Assembly: GCA_030605475.1 (NCBI GenBank)
Contig: JAUWIG010000011.1
Span: 62,001 to 126,000 of the forward strand
Direction: 5' to 3'
Length of the DNA: 64,000 bases
From: Planctomycetota bacterium
Lineage (GTDB): Bacteria > Planctomycetota > Phycisphaerae > Sedimentisphaerales > Anaerobacaceae
The stretch's first letter is position 1, and each line of letters begins with the position of its first letter. Below are positions 8,837-17,533 of the stretch, one piece after another. A model generated the notes under the pieces. The model did no database searches and was not told where the DNA came from. It worked only from the letters and a program-made list of their open reading frames with translations. Made by a program: the position numbers and the translations under genes.

Positions 8837-9304
8837 TTACTCGGGAATTACTAATCTCGTTCCCGGTCTGAGCTTGTCAGCATCTTCTATCGTCTTTCGG
8901 TTGGCATCACGAATCTTTTGCCATTTGTTTGCAGAGCCATAGTATTTGTGGGAAATGTAAGAGAGGGTTTCGCCCTTGCGCACGATGTGAAATCTCGTAT
9001 CTGGTTGTTCGTTGCTCGTTGTTCGCTGTTCGTGTGTCGTAAAGTCCGGCACGTTACTTTGTTCAGTCTCAATCTCAGCGGTTGTTTCAGTTAAGTGGGT
9101 GTTGGGTAAATTTGCCGTGAAGCGGGGCTGCTCATCAGAGGTTTCTTCCAAGGGCACGGCGTTGTGAGATTGCAGGGACTCGGCCTTGCGGGATTGCAGC
9201 ACTCTCGATTCGACACTCAGCCTGGGCCGAGTAGAGAGCCAGACTGCGGCAACTGCTATCAGTACCAGGCCCAGGAGTATTCCTATTTTCAAATCTTTTT
9301 GCAT
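8837..9304 (-). CDS. Membrane-anchored LysM protein
   Basis: 155 residues. The N-terminal membrane helix (about 8-25) is followed by a low-complexity periplasmic linker and one LysM domain at the C-terminus (about 105-155: FHIVRKGETLSYISHKYYGS, then LRPGTRLVIPE). LysM binds peptidoglycan GlcNAc chains. The linker segment THEQRTTSNEQPDT is encoded by a tandem heptamer array (9007-9041), so the linker looks repeat-derived. Last gene of the secretion operon. Confidence 0.85.
   Translation of the reverse strand: MQKDLKIGILLGLVLIAVAAVWLSTRPRLSVESRVLQSRKAESLQSHNAVPLEETSDEQPRFTANLPNTHLTETTAEIETEQSNVPDFTTHEQRTTSNEQPDTRFHIVRKGETLSYISHKYYGSANKWQKIRDANRKTIEDADKLRPGTRLVIPE
9007..9041. repeat. Heptamer array inside the LysM gene, 5 units
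   Basis: Units in phase: GTTCGTT, GCTCGTT, GTTCGCT, GTTCGTG, TGTCGTA. They encode part of the linker between membrane helix and LysM domain. Confidence 0.75.
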
Positions 9305-9352
9305 TTAATAATGTGTAGCGTATAAGGAAAACTAAACGCTATCCCCCGATAC

Positions 9353-12300
9353 CTAATCTCTTTTTCCCTTTTTAGTTTTGGTGCCGAGCAACAGCACCGG
9401 TGCGGCTATGGCAATAGATGAATAAGTGCCTATGATAATTCCGAAACCGATTGCGAAGGTAAACCCTCTCAGGCCCGGGCCGCCAAAGATGTACATTATC
9501 AGCACAACTATAAAGGTTGTGAAGGATGTTAAAATGGTTCTGGAAATAGTTTGGTTAATGCTGTCGGTGATTGTCTTTGGGGTTAGGCGGGCCTTGTGGC
9601 GATTTTCCCGGATACGGTCGAAAACAACGATTGTATCATTAAGTGAGTATCCAATGAGTGTCAAGAAAGCGGCTATCATTACCAGGTTGATTTTGAAATC
9701 TCCAATCAGAAGTTTTTCGCCGATTGGCGTTGCTGCGATATAGGTGCAGACGGTGACGGCGCCGAGTGTGATGGATACATCGTGCACCAGTGCAATAATT
9801 GCAGCAAGGCCGTAGCGGACATTTCCGAATCGAACCCAGACGTAAGTAACAATCGCAAACAGAGACAAAACAATGGCAATCAAAGCTCTTGTTTTTTGCT
9901 CTGCGCCGACTGATGGGTTAATCTGAGTTACTCGTGGCAGAGACGTTTCGAGTCTGGCTGCAGCCAGGATTCTGGTCGTTTCGTTTTCGACGAACTGTGC
10001 CCATTCATCATCCGTTAATTCGCGAAAGCCCGCTTCCGGTGCGGCACTAAGATAAACGAAGGATTTTACCGGCTGATTTGGCTCCATCGCGTTTAAGTCT
10101 GAGTCGAGGATTTTATAGGAATACCAGCTAAGGTTCCGCATATCTGGCTTGAATCGTAAATCCGCCAATCTTCCGTCGATTTCCCGGGCTGTGGCGGCTT
10201 TTTCAATTTCGCAGGTGATTCTAACACCGCCCAGAAAATCGACAAGTTCGGGGTAAGAGTCTATGAGTTCTTCAGTTATTTTTTTCTGCGAGGCGATTTT
10301 AGGCCGAAGGTTCTGCTGGATTTCCAGTTCACCCTCGAAGGCATCCAGTATTACACGATTGACAATTTCATCAACTTCCGGCTCCGATATATCAGCCTGC
10401 GGGAAAGCTGTGCTGAGCACTTCTTTTACCAGAGATTTGTTCATCTGACTTGTTGCTATAGTAAATGCAGAGGGATTGCTGAGTGGTGCTACGAGCAGAT
10501 TGCTTAGTTTGCCACCAAATTTAGCCTGGGCTTTTTTAATTGCTGAAGTTACAGTTTCAGCAGTGTACTGGGTTCGTTCCTGCCCGGATTGAGGGAAAGT
10601 TACGGTAGTGGTGGTTTTATTTGTCTCTGTGGTGTTGATTTCATATTGTTTATTTGATTTTCCGATGCTGTAAACGTTTGCTGTCGCAAGTGCGGGATTG
10701 TTCAAATCAGCCCCGACTTTACGGATTCTGCCTTCTACAATCTGCCTGGTGAGTGTTACATTATCTTTCAGGTTGATTTGGACGGAGGTTCCGCCGGTAA
10801 ATTCGATGTCGTATTTATTGTTTTTCAGGTCATCCCTTGTGAAGAAAACAAAAAGACCTGCTGTAATAAGCAGAGTAGAGAGGCAGAAGAAAATTGGTCT
10901 GGCGCCCATCCAGTTTACTTTGGGTTCGTGTATGAGACGCAGCATAAATAAATGGTCTTTGATAATTCGCTTAGTCAGGAGAAAATCGAAAACTACGCGA
11001 GTTACAAACAGAGCAGTGAACATACTCGAGGTGATACCAAGCATAATCACAATGGCAAATCCCTTTATTTCTTCCGAAGCGACCCAGTAAAGAATCGCAG
11101 CGGTGATGAATGTGGTTAGGTTGGCATCGAAGATAGCCCTGAATGCCCTTTGATAGCCGTTTCTTATAGCGATTCGTAGAGAAGCGCGGTGCTGCTGCTC
11201 TTCGCGGATTCTCTCAAAAATGAGGACGTTGGCGTCAACACTCATCCCAATGATTAGTATGATTCCGGCGATGCCCGGCAATGTGAAAGTTGCTCTGACC
11301 AATGCCATTGTTCCGAGTACAAACAGCAGGTTCATCAGCAGTGCCATATCAGCGATTGAGCCGGCCAGTGTATAATAGGTGAGCATGCAGAGCACTACCA
11401 CGACAAGGCCGATTAAGCCGGCTTTGATACCCCGGTCGCGGTTGTCGGCGCCGATGGACGGGCCGATTGTTTTTACAGCGATGGGCTGCTCTATCAGTCT
11501 GGCGGGCAAAGAGCCGGCGTTTAGTTTGTTGACCATATCTTCCACTTCTGTTTGAGTGAAGCTGCCTGTTATTATGCCCTGTGTAAATATTTGCGCCTGG
11601 ATGTTTGGAGCGGATATCGCGATACCATCGAGCAGGATGCACAATGGTCGGCCAATGTTTTTTCCTGTAATTTTTACAAACATCCTTCCGGCTTTTTCAT
11701 CGAGTGTGAAGCCGATAGCTCTTCGGCCCATTTCGTCTGGACGCGGCTCGGCTTTTTTAAGCCTCCACGCCTTTTCGTCGGTGCCGTGCAGCATAACCTC
11801 ATCTCGGCTGTTGCTCGACAGGACATAGTATTTGTCGCCAAATGGTGCAAAAACCGAATTTCCCACATTCCATTCGTCAATATTTTCTATTTCGCACCAT
11901 ACGTACTTACTGTCTGAAGCATATTTGGGTCCTTTTGCCTCAAGGGTTTCGGCGTAACGTTCCATTTCATCGGCGGTCAATTCGGAGCGGTCTCTGGTCG
12001 GCAGTATTCTAAACTCCAATATGCCGGCACCTTTTAGCATTCGCTGCAGGTCTTTTGGGTCGTCGAGACTGCCTCTGAAGGGGTAATATTCGCTGTAGGT
12101 TGCGACTACATTGTCAATTTTCTCCGCCAGGTCAGCGAACTCAATTTTGAGTTCTTCGATAGCCTGGCTTCTTCTGGGTGATTTGAGGGGCATTTCGAGA
12201 CAGAAGTCTATCTGGTCTTTAGTCAGGTTTAATTCGTCGAGGCTTTTTTTTGCGTTTTTGTATTGGACGTTTTTGCCTGTATCCGGATTGGTCAACTGTT

Positions 12301-13021
12301 CAACGACTTCAGCCCAATCGGCGTATAATTTTGTATATTTGGTCAGCAAATCGAGGTTTCTTTCAGAACCGAGGAACTCTATTATGGCTTCTTTTCTTTT
12401 CTCCTCATCCAGTTTGCTCCAGTCGCCGATGTGCATTTTTACGCGGTCGAGATTAATCCCTGCCAATTTGAACATACTTTCCGGCATTTTTAGTTTGCCG
12501 AATAGTCCGTCTCTTTCCTCCTGCAGTTCTTTGCGTTCGTCATAAGCTGTGGCCAGGTCATTGAGAATTTTCAATCTGTCGGGTGAGTCCTGGGCGAATT
12601 TTTCAAAATCTTTCTCCCGCTCTTGTGGTGGTTTTTTAAGAGAACGCATAATTGTCGCGGGGCTGGTATTTTCGGCCAGGAGTTTGCTCATGGCTTTGTC
12701 GAAATTCTGCCGTTTCGCACGTGCGTCTGCGCTGGCCAGAGGCATTTGTATTTCGAAGCGGGTGTTACCCTGCGGCCGCCATATAAGGTTTTGAATGTTG
12801 GCGGGGTCTATTCGCCTTCGCAGAATGGTTATCATTCTTTGAGCCAAGTCTTTTTTTTCGTATTCGGTGAGGTCCTGGGTGTCAATTTCATAAATAAGAC
12901 TTGTTCCACCGGCCAGGTCCAGTCCGGGCTTTAAGGTTTTGCTTGCCGGATATAAAGTCCAGGTTGCGACAACCACCAAAACAATAATTAAAAGAATTTT
13001 CCAGGTCAGACTCTTGTTCAT
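9353..13021 (-). CDS. secDF: Fused protein-export subunits SecD-SecF
   Basis: 1222 residues. SecD half: N-terminal helix, LKPGLDLAGGTSLIYEID, a long charged coiled-coil-like insertion (about 85-320), then the SecD periplasmic and membrane domain with GIAGIILIIGMSVDANVLIF. SecF half: from about residue 720 (YDIEFTGGTSVQI), ending in YSLNDTIVVFDRIRENR. SecDF uses proton motive force to assist SecYEG translocation. Fusion of the two subunits is known in several phyla. yajC lies directly upstream, the conserved order. Confidence 0.95.
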   Translation of the reverse strand: MNKSLTWKILLIIVLVVVATWTLYPASKTLKPGLDLAGGTSLIYEIDTQDLTEYEKKDLAQRMITILRRRIDPANIQNLIWRPQGNTRFEIQMPLASADARAKRQNFDKAMSKLLAENTSPATIMRSLKKPPQEREKDFEKFAQDSPDRLKILNDLATAYDERKELQEERDGLFGKLKMPESMFKLAGINLDRVKMHIGDWSKLDEEKRKEAIIEFLGSERNLDLLTKYTKLYADWAEVVEQLTNPDTGKNVQYKNAKKSLDELNLTKDQIDFCLEMPLKSPRRSQAIEELKIEFADLAEKIDNVVATYSEYYPFRGSLDDPKDLQRMLKGAGILEFRILPTRDRSELTADEMERYAETLEAKGPKYASDSKYVWCEIENIDEWNVGNSVFAPFGDKYYVLSSNSRDEVMLHGTDEKAWRLKKAEPRPDEMGRRAIGFTLDEKAGRMFVKITGKNIGRPLCILLDGIAISAPNIQAQIFTQGIITGSFTQTEVEDMVNKLNAGSLPARLIEQPIAVKTIGPSIGADNRDRGIKAGLIGLVVVVLCMLTYYTLAGSIADMALLMNLLFVLGTMALVRATFTLPGIAGIILIIGMSVDANVLIFERIREEQQHRASLRIAIRNGYQRAFRAIFDANLTTFITAAILYWVASEEIKGFAIVIMLGITSSMFTALFVTRVVFDFLLTKRIIKDHLFMLRLIHEPKVNWMGARPIFFCLSTLLITAGLFVFFTRDDLKNNKYDIEFTGGTSVQINLKDNVTLTRQIVEGRIRKVGADLNNPALATANVYSIGKSNKQYEINTTETNKTTTTVTFPQSGQERTQYTAETVTSAIKKAQAKFGGKLSNLLVAPLSNPSAFTIATSQMNKSLVKEVLSTAFPQADISEPEVDEIVNRVILDAFEGELEIQQNLRPKIASQKKITEELIDSYPELVDFLGGVRITCEIEKAATAREIDGRLADLRFKPDMRNLSWYSYKILDSDLNAMEPNQPVKSFVYLSAAPEAGFRELTDDEWAQFVENETTRILAAARLETSLPRVTQINPSVGAEQKTRALIAIVLSLFAIVTYVWVRFGNVRYGLAAIIALVHDVSITLGAVTVCTYIAATPIGEKLLIGDFKINLVMIAAFLTLIGYSLNDTIVVFDRIRENRHKARLTPKTITDSINQTISRTILTSFTTFIVVLIMYIFGGPGLRGFTFAIGFGIIIGTYSSIAIAAPVLLLGTKTKKGKRD

Positions 13022-13034
13022 AAGCGCTTCCTTC

Positions 13035-13083
13035 GTAGTTTGTGGTTCGTGACTCGTGGTTCGTTACGATTCACCATTCACGA
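13035..13083. repeat. Heptamer array between yajC and secDF, 7 units
   Basis: Units in phase: GTAGTTT, GTGGTTC, GTGACTC, GTGGTTC, GTTACGA, TTCACCA, TTCACGA. It overlaps the yajC stop codon (13078-13080). Confidence 0.75.
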
Positions 13084-13494
13084 TTTATCTTTCGACAAAT
13101 TCTTTCCGATTGCTGTAGAGGCAACCCTTATTTTTGTATTATTCGACTCATCGACTTTCAGCGTGATTTCATCGCTCCTAATGTCAACGACAGTCCCAAT
13201 AATTCCGCCAATTGTTCGAACCTTGTCATTTTTTTCCAACGACTGGACCATTTTTTTGTGCTGCTGTTTTTGTTTTTGAGGCCCTCTAAAAAGGAGGAAG
13301 TACATCGCAACAAACATCAAAAGCAGCAAGAGCCAATATGAACCTCCGAAGGGGCTTTGTCGCCGAGTTACGGGCGGAGCATTGGAGTCAGCTACAGTAA
13401 TTGTTGCTTCGCCTTCCTCAGTGACCGGCTCTGCATCAACGCTTGAAAGCGCCTCTTCACCAGGGGCTTGAGCTAATATCCATATATTGTTCAT
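13078..13494 (-). CDS. yajC: Preprotein translocase subunit YajC
   Basis: 138 residues from the ATG at 13494, which follows AAAGGAAAT. A start 5 codons upstream (13509) is also open. Non-cleaved acidic N-terminus, then one membrane helix at about 50-70 (SYWLLLLLMFVAMYFLLFRG) and the YajC signature RGPQKQKQQHKKMVQSLEKN, KVRTIGGIIGTV. YajC associates with SecDF at the SecYEG translocon. The extended N-terminal tail (about 45 residues before the helix) is longer than in E. coli. Confidence 0.92.
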   Translation of the reverse strand: MNNIWILAQAPGEEALSSVDAEPVTEEGEATITVADSNAPPVTRRQSPFGGSYWLLLLLMFVAMYFLLFRGPQKQKQQHKKMVQSLEKNDKVRTIGGIIGTVVDIRSDEITLKVDESNNTKIRVASTAIGKNLSKDKS

Positions 13495-13510
13495 TTTATT
13501 TCCTTTCATT

Positions 13511-13587
13511 GTTTATATCGTATTGCGTATTTCCTTCGACTAAATACTAACGACTTTTTATTTTTTATCAATAATCAATAATCAATT
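13511..13587. repeat. Heptamer array between tgt and yajC, 11 units
   Basis: Eleven consecutive 7-mers in one phase, including GTTTATA, TCGTATT, GCGTATT, ACTAAAT, ACTAACG and three ATCAAT(A/T) units at the end. It fills nearly all of the intergenic gap. Confidence 0.8.
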
Positions 13588-13595
13588 CTTCTTGC

Positions 13596-14669
13596 CTAGT
13601 CGGCAAATTCGTTTTTTTCCAGGGCCTGTCTTATTTTGGCCATCAATCTCTGATAAAACCTTAGGTTATGCAGTGATACTAAGATTGGGCCGAGCATTTC
13701 TCCGACATTAAAGAAGTGCCTTAAGGCGGCCCGGCTGAAATTAGTACAGCAATAACAGTCGCAGCCGGCTTCGATTGGCCCAGCGTCTTCTATATGGGCG
13801 CTGTTTCTCATTCGTACCGGGCCGTTTTCAGTCAAAGCAAGTGCATTTCGGCCGTTTCGGGTTGGTATGGTGCAGTCGAACATATCGACGCCGGCCTTTA
13901 CGGCGGCAATGATATCGGCCGGTGTGCCGACGCCCATTAGATAGCGAGGCTTATCCTGCGGCAAAAGCTGCGTTGTGTGGGCGACTGTTTTTATCATATT
14001 GTCGTGTCCTTCACCTACACTTAATCCGCCGATAGCATACCCATCAAAGCCCAATTTGACAAGTTCTGATGCGCAATGCGTTCGCAGGGGCAGGTTTATT
14101 CCGCCCTGGACGACGGCGAATAACAACTGGCTGTTATTAGTGTGAGCCTGTTTACACAGCTTTGCCCACGATATGGTTCTTTCCACGGCCTCTTTTAGCT
14201 GTGAATCATCACAGGGAAACGGCGTGCACTGGTCGAAACACATTATTATATCGGCGCCAAGTCGATTCTGGATTTTGGTGGTGATTTCGGCGTTTAAGTA
14301 TGTTCTTGCACCGTCTACGTGGCTGGCAAATTCAACGCCATCGTCATCAATTTTGGTCAGTGAGCTTAGCGAAAAGATTTGATACCCGCCACTGTCGGTC
14401 AGTAGGGGGTTGTCCCATGCCATAAATTTATGCAGTCCGCCGAGCTTTTCGACCACGTTGACTCCGGGTCTAAGCAGCAAATGGTAAGTATTGGCTAAAA
14501 TAAGTACAGAACCAGTTTCTTTGAGTTGCAGCGGGGTGATTCCCTTTACCGCACCAGCGGTGCCGACCGGCATAAAAACAGGTGTTTCGACCTTTCCGTG
14601 TGCTGTGGTTAAAACGGCTCGCCGGGCTGCAGAGCTGGAATCCTGAGAGAGAATTTCGAATTTACTCAT
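13596..14669 (-). CDS. tgt: tRNA-guanine transglycosylase
   Basis: 357 residues. It exchanges G34 of GUN-anticodon tRNAs for preQ1 (queuosine pathway). Motifs: LLTDSGGYQIFSLSSL (about 89-104, catalytic Asp), MGVGTPADIIAAVKAGVDMF and nucleophile region FDCTIPTRNGR, zinc site CDCYCC ... H (about 301-335). The start lies 1 bp after the SpoIID-like gene ends, and yajC-secDF follow, so one transcript is likely; tgt-yajC-secDF is a widely conserved order. Confidence 0.96.
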   Translation of the reverse strand: MSKFEILSQDSSSAARRAVLTTAHGKVETPVFMPVGTAGAVKGITPLQLKETGSVLILANTYHLLLRPGVNVVEKLGGLHKFMAWDNPLLTDSGGYQIFSLSSLTKIDDDGVEFASHVDGARTYLNAEITTKIQNRLGADIIMCFDQCTPFPCDDSQLKEAVERTISWAKLCKQAHTNNSQLLFAVVQGGINLPLRTHCASELVKLGFDGYAIGGLSVGEGHDNMIKTVAHTTQLLPQDKPRYLMGVGTPADIIAAVKAGVDMFDCTIPTRNGRNALALTENGPVRMRNSAHIEDAGPIEAGCDCYCCTNFSRAALRHFFNVGEMLGPILVSLHNLRFYQRLMAKIRQALEKNEFAD

Positions 14670-14670
14670 T

Positions 14671-15978
14671 TCAATAAACTCTTACAATTTTAGAGCCGGG
14701 GTAATAATATGAAAGAATCTGGCTTGCGGTTTTTCGCCTTTTTGCCATTCCTTGAGCACCGTATTGGCACATTCCAACGCCGTGGCCGTAACCTCTGCCT
14801 GCCCAAAATGCCCATTTATCGCCCATATTGATGATGCGGAAGATTGTACTTTTCAATTTGCGGCCGGTCGGGTCGACTGATAGGCGAAAGTCCTCAGCTC
14901 GCAAAGAATCACTTTTGCCGGTTGAGCCGAGGAGTTTGACCAGGGTCAATCGGGAAAATTTTCCGTAGTTACTTTGCCTCGCCGGAATGATATTTGTGAT
15001 TTCGCCGAGTTCTTTTAGCTTTGGGTACCTCTGTAATAGTCTGGTTGTGACGCTGGTTTTGTCGAATAGAGCCATAGGCCAGAAGAAAAAACTCGGTTTG
15101 GCCACGTTCTTACAATAGGGGCAGGGGACGCCAACAAGCGGCTCAAAAGAATCTCCGAATACCCTCTTGCTGTTTTCGGTGTGTCCCCCGCAGGTTGAAC
15201 TGTAGTAAGCAGGAAAGATATTTTCTGAGCCGTCGGTTTGCTTACAGACCAGGACCTGGCCTTGTGTTTGATTGACAATGTTCCAAATCCGAGCCGACTC
15301 AGCTTTGACGCCGAGGTAAACCTGACTTGCCTGTGTTTTCCTGAGGTCCCAGGTGCGTTTGCCGCCAAATTTCTTTTTGATGTACAGGCAATAGGTTCTT
15401 GCGGCAATTGCCTGAGCCTTCAGTGCTGCGGGTTTCCAATAATCAGGCATCTCAGCACCTACTACGCCGGCTAAATATGGTTTAATCGGAACAAGATTTA
15501 CCGCATCAAAAGAATTGCCGTCAGGATTGAGTATGAGCTTTAATTTGCCGCGATAATAATCGCCGTTCAGGCTGAAGATGTGCGGGCTGTCAGGCAGAAT
15601 AATTACTTCGTTATTTGGTAAAGGGCGGCCGGCGATGGTAATTCTGCCGGCAGAAACTGCTACGTTTATCGGCACATCGGCCTGGTCAAAGTATGCTTGT
15701 GTGGTTCCCGTTTGATGGTGTAGGACGGCGAGGGATGAGGTAGTCTTCAGCGTACAGGCTTTAATATTGTCAAGAAGCAAAACCCTTATCCAAAACCGCG
15801 GCTCAATATCCATTTGGGGAGTTGGCCTGGCGAGCTGTCTTTTCATACAGCCGCCAAGAGTTATCAGCCAAAACGACAGGAAAATTACCCAAGGCAGTAA
15901 CTTACTACGATTTGTGGTTGGTTGGGCGATGTGGGACAATGTTAATTCTCGTATTTCGTATTTCGTATCTCGTGTCAC
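14671..15978 (-). CDS. SpoIID/LytB-domain lipoprotein
   Basis: 435 residues from a GTG. The hydrophobic helix WVIFLSFWLITLGGC ends in a lipobox (Cys about 44), suggesting a lipoprotein. The SpoIID domain spans about 160-430: YLAGVVGAEMPDYWKPAALK, AQAIAARTYCLY, a Cys-containing YSSTCGGHTEN, and C-terminal GRGYGHGVGMCQYGAQGMA. SpoIID/LytB proteins are lytic transglycosylases or amidase activators acting on peptidoglycan. The first residues (MTRDTKYEIREL) are encoded by a heptamer array, so the true start may be further in. Confidence 0.88.
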   Translation of the reverse strand: MTRDTKYEIRELTLSHIAQPTTNRSKLLPWVIFLSFWLITLGGCMKRQLARPTPQMDIEPRFWIRVLLLDNIKACTLKTTSSLAVLHHQTGTTQAYFDQADVPINVAVSAGRITIAGRPLPNNEVIILPDSPHIFSLNGDYYRGKLKLILNPDGNSFDAVNLVPIKPYLAGVVGAEMPDYWKPAALKAQAIAARTYCLYIKKKFGGKRTWDLRKTQASQVYLGVKAESARIWNIVNQTQGQVLVCKQTDGSENIFPAYYSSTCGGHTENSKRVFGDSFEPLVGVPCPYCKNVAKPSFFFWPMALFDKTSVTTRLLQRYPKLKELGEITNIIPARQSNYGKFSRLTLVKLLGSTGKSDSLRAEDFRLSVDPTGRKLKSTIFRIINMGDKWAFWAGRGYGHGVGMCQYGAQGMAKRRKTASQILSYYYPGSKIVRVY

Positions 15979-15982
15979 GAAG
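15941..15982. repeat. Heptamer array at the 5' end of the SpoIID-like gene, 6 units
   Basis: Units: GTTAATT, CTCGTAT, TTCGTAT, TTCGTAT, CTCGTGT, CACGAAG. It covers the predicted GTG start and the first 12 codons. Confidence 0.75.
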
Positions 15983-16008
15983 TATGCTTCTTGAAAATTG
16001 TTATTTTT

Positions 16009-17325
16009 TTAATCTAAGCTTCGCAGGGATAATCCAAGATTACCGATAGCTTTTTTGATTTCGTTCAGGCTTGTCACGCCGAAGTTTTTAACGCCGAGCA
16101 GCTCAGCCTCTGTTCTGGATGTCAAATCGCCGAGTGTGCGAATGTTAAGTTTTTGCAGGCACTTTCGAGCGCGCACCGACAATTGGAGGTCGTTCGTAGG
16201 TCTGTTCAATAGTTCGTTATCCTCATCCTTTGCGACCCTGTGGTCTGAGATTTCTACTGAGGCCATCTGCTTTTCCTCCAGAAACATACCGATGCGCAGT
16301 CCTCTTGGCTCCAGGATGTCCTTGATTTCTTTGAGGGAGGTTTCGCCAAAGTTTTTATAAGATAGAAGCTCGACCTCAGTGATGTTCAAAAGGTTACCGA
16401 TTGTTTCGATTTTCATTTTTTTGAGGCAATTTCTGCCGCGTACCGACAACTCAAAATCGGAGATTGGCGTTTCAAGGATTTGGTTTCTGCGGTCTTTTTT
16501 CCTTTGTTTTTCCTCATCGTAGAACATTGTTTTTGAGCTTTCAATGTCTTTTTTGAACATGATTGCTCTTTGATGGTTCGGATGAGACTCCAGGACCTTA
16601 TTAACACATTGAAGTGCTTTGTCGAACTGGCCCATATCTTCATAAAGTACAACTAAATTCATCAGGGCGCTTACATAAACAGGGGTGATTGAAGCGATTT
16701 GCTTGTAATAGTCGATGGCTGCGTCTTCATCGCTGGTTAAATCGCAGCGATACGCCAGGTGAAAAAGGGCCCCTTGATGACTCGGGGATAATTCCAAAGC
16801 TGTTTTGTAATTGTTCGTTGCCTCGTCATAAAGTCCCTGGGCTTCCTGGAGACGGGCGAGCTGGTAGTGATATTCGGCACTTATGTTTTCAAAATTTGCA
16901 CAAGTTTTGAGCTCCCTGGCTGCGGTGTCAAAGTTCGATGCGTAACGATATGTGGCGACTTTTTCTAAAGTTATGCTTAGTGTGTCGGCCTCGTAATCAA
17001 GGCTCTTTTGCAGGTTTTCGATTGCTTCATCGAATTCGCCCATTCTGCGAAGTGCAAAAGCCATGTATATGAATTTTTCTTTGCAGTCCTTTGCTTTTTG
17101 TAGCTTCTCTGATGCTTCACTGTTTCTGCCTAAAATAAAAAGGCCGATTCCTATCGCCAGAGAAGCTTTCTGCCCGGTTTTGGACATATTTTCTTCTACC
17201 TGTTTACTAAAGGCTATCTGGTTGCTTTCGCTGGAGTGGACGAACTCAGAGAGTCTCTTGATTTTGTCTATAGACGGTAAATTGTCGGCAAATAAGTCGA
17301 TACCAAACTCTGTAATCAGTTCCAT
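16009..17325 (-). CDS. TPR protein with two RNA polymerase alpha-CTD-like domains
   Basis: 438 residues. Residues about 60-270 hold tetratricopeptide repeats (GEFDEAIENLQKSLDYEADT, GLYDEATNNYKTALELSPSH, GQFDKALQCVNKVLESHPNH). Two C-terminal modules follow (about 288-350 and 373-438). They copy the helix-hairpin-helix of the RpoA C-terminal domain: PISDFELSVRGRNCLKKMKI with FGETSLKEIKDIL, and PTNDLQLSVRARKCLQKLNI with FGVTSLNEIKKAI. The alpha-CTD contacts UP-element DNA and activators. No polymerase core part is present, so this is not RpoA. Role unknown; a regulator or scaffold is plausible. Confidence 0.85.
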   Translation of the reverse strand: MELITEFGIDLFADNLPSIDKIKRLSEFVHSSESNQIAFSKQVEENMSKTGQKASLAIGIGLFILGRNSEASEKLQKAKDCKEKFIYMAFALRRMGEFDEAIENLQKSLDYEADTLSITLEKVATYRYASNFDTAARELKTCANFENISAEYHYQLARLQEAQGLYDEATNNYKTALELSPSHQGALFHLAYRCDLTSDEDAAIDYYKQIASITPVYVSALMNLVVLYEDMGQFDKALQCVNKVLESHPNHQRAIMFKKDIESSKTMFYDEEKQRKKDRRNQILETPISDFELSVRGRNCLKKMKIETIGNLLNITEVELLSYKNFGETSLKEIKDILEPRGLRIGMFLEEKQMASVEISDHRVAKDEDNELLNRPTNDLQLSVRARKCLQKLNIRTLGDLTSRTEAELLGVKNFGVTSLNEIKKAIGNLGLSLRSLD

Positions 17326-17339
17326 AGGAATCGCTCCTT

Positions 17340-17367
17340 ATTCGTGTATTGTATTTCGATATTTAGG
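17340..17367. repeat. Short heptamer array, 4 units
   Basis: ATTCGTG, TATTGTA, TTTCGAT, ATTTAGG, directly upstream of the TPR/alpha-CTD gene (minus strand). Confidence 0.45.
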
Positions 17368-17470
17368 AAGTAGAACATTATAAGGCCAAACGTAGGATTT
17401 GCAATAGATTTTTTAGCCAACGGTTTTTTGTGGGATGTAGTTGTTAGGTTTGTAGGTAGTGTAAGCGCAT

Positions 17471-17505
17471 AAAAAAGGCCGAGCTAAAGTGAGCCCGGCC
17501 TTTTT
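17471..17505. terminator. Bidirectional hairpin terminator
   Basis: AAAAAAGGCCG and CGGCCTTTTT pair around an interior that also partly pairs (GAGC/GAGC-like). A-run on one side and T-run on the other give a terminator shape on both strands. It lies 29 bp after the stop of the anti-sigma-like gene (minus strand). Confidence 0.75.
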
Positions 17506-17533
17506 GTGATATACTGATAGTCAAGCTGTTTTG

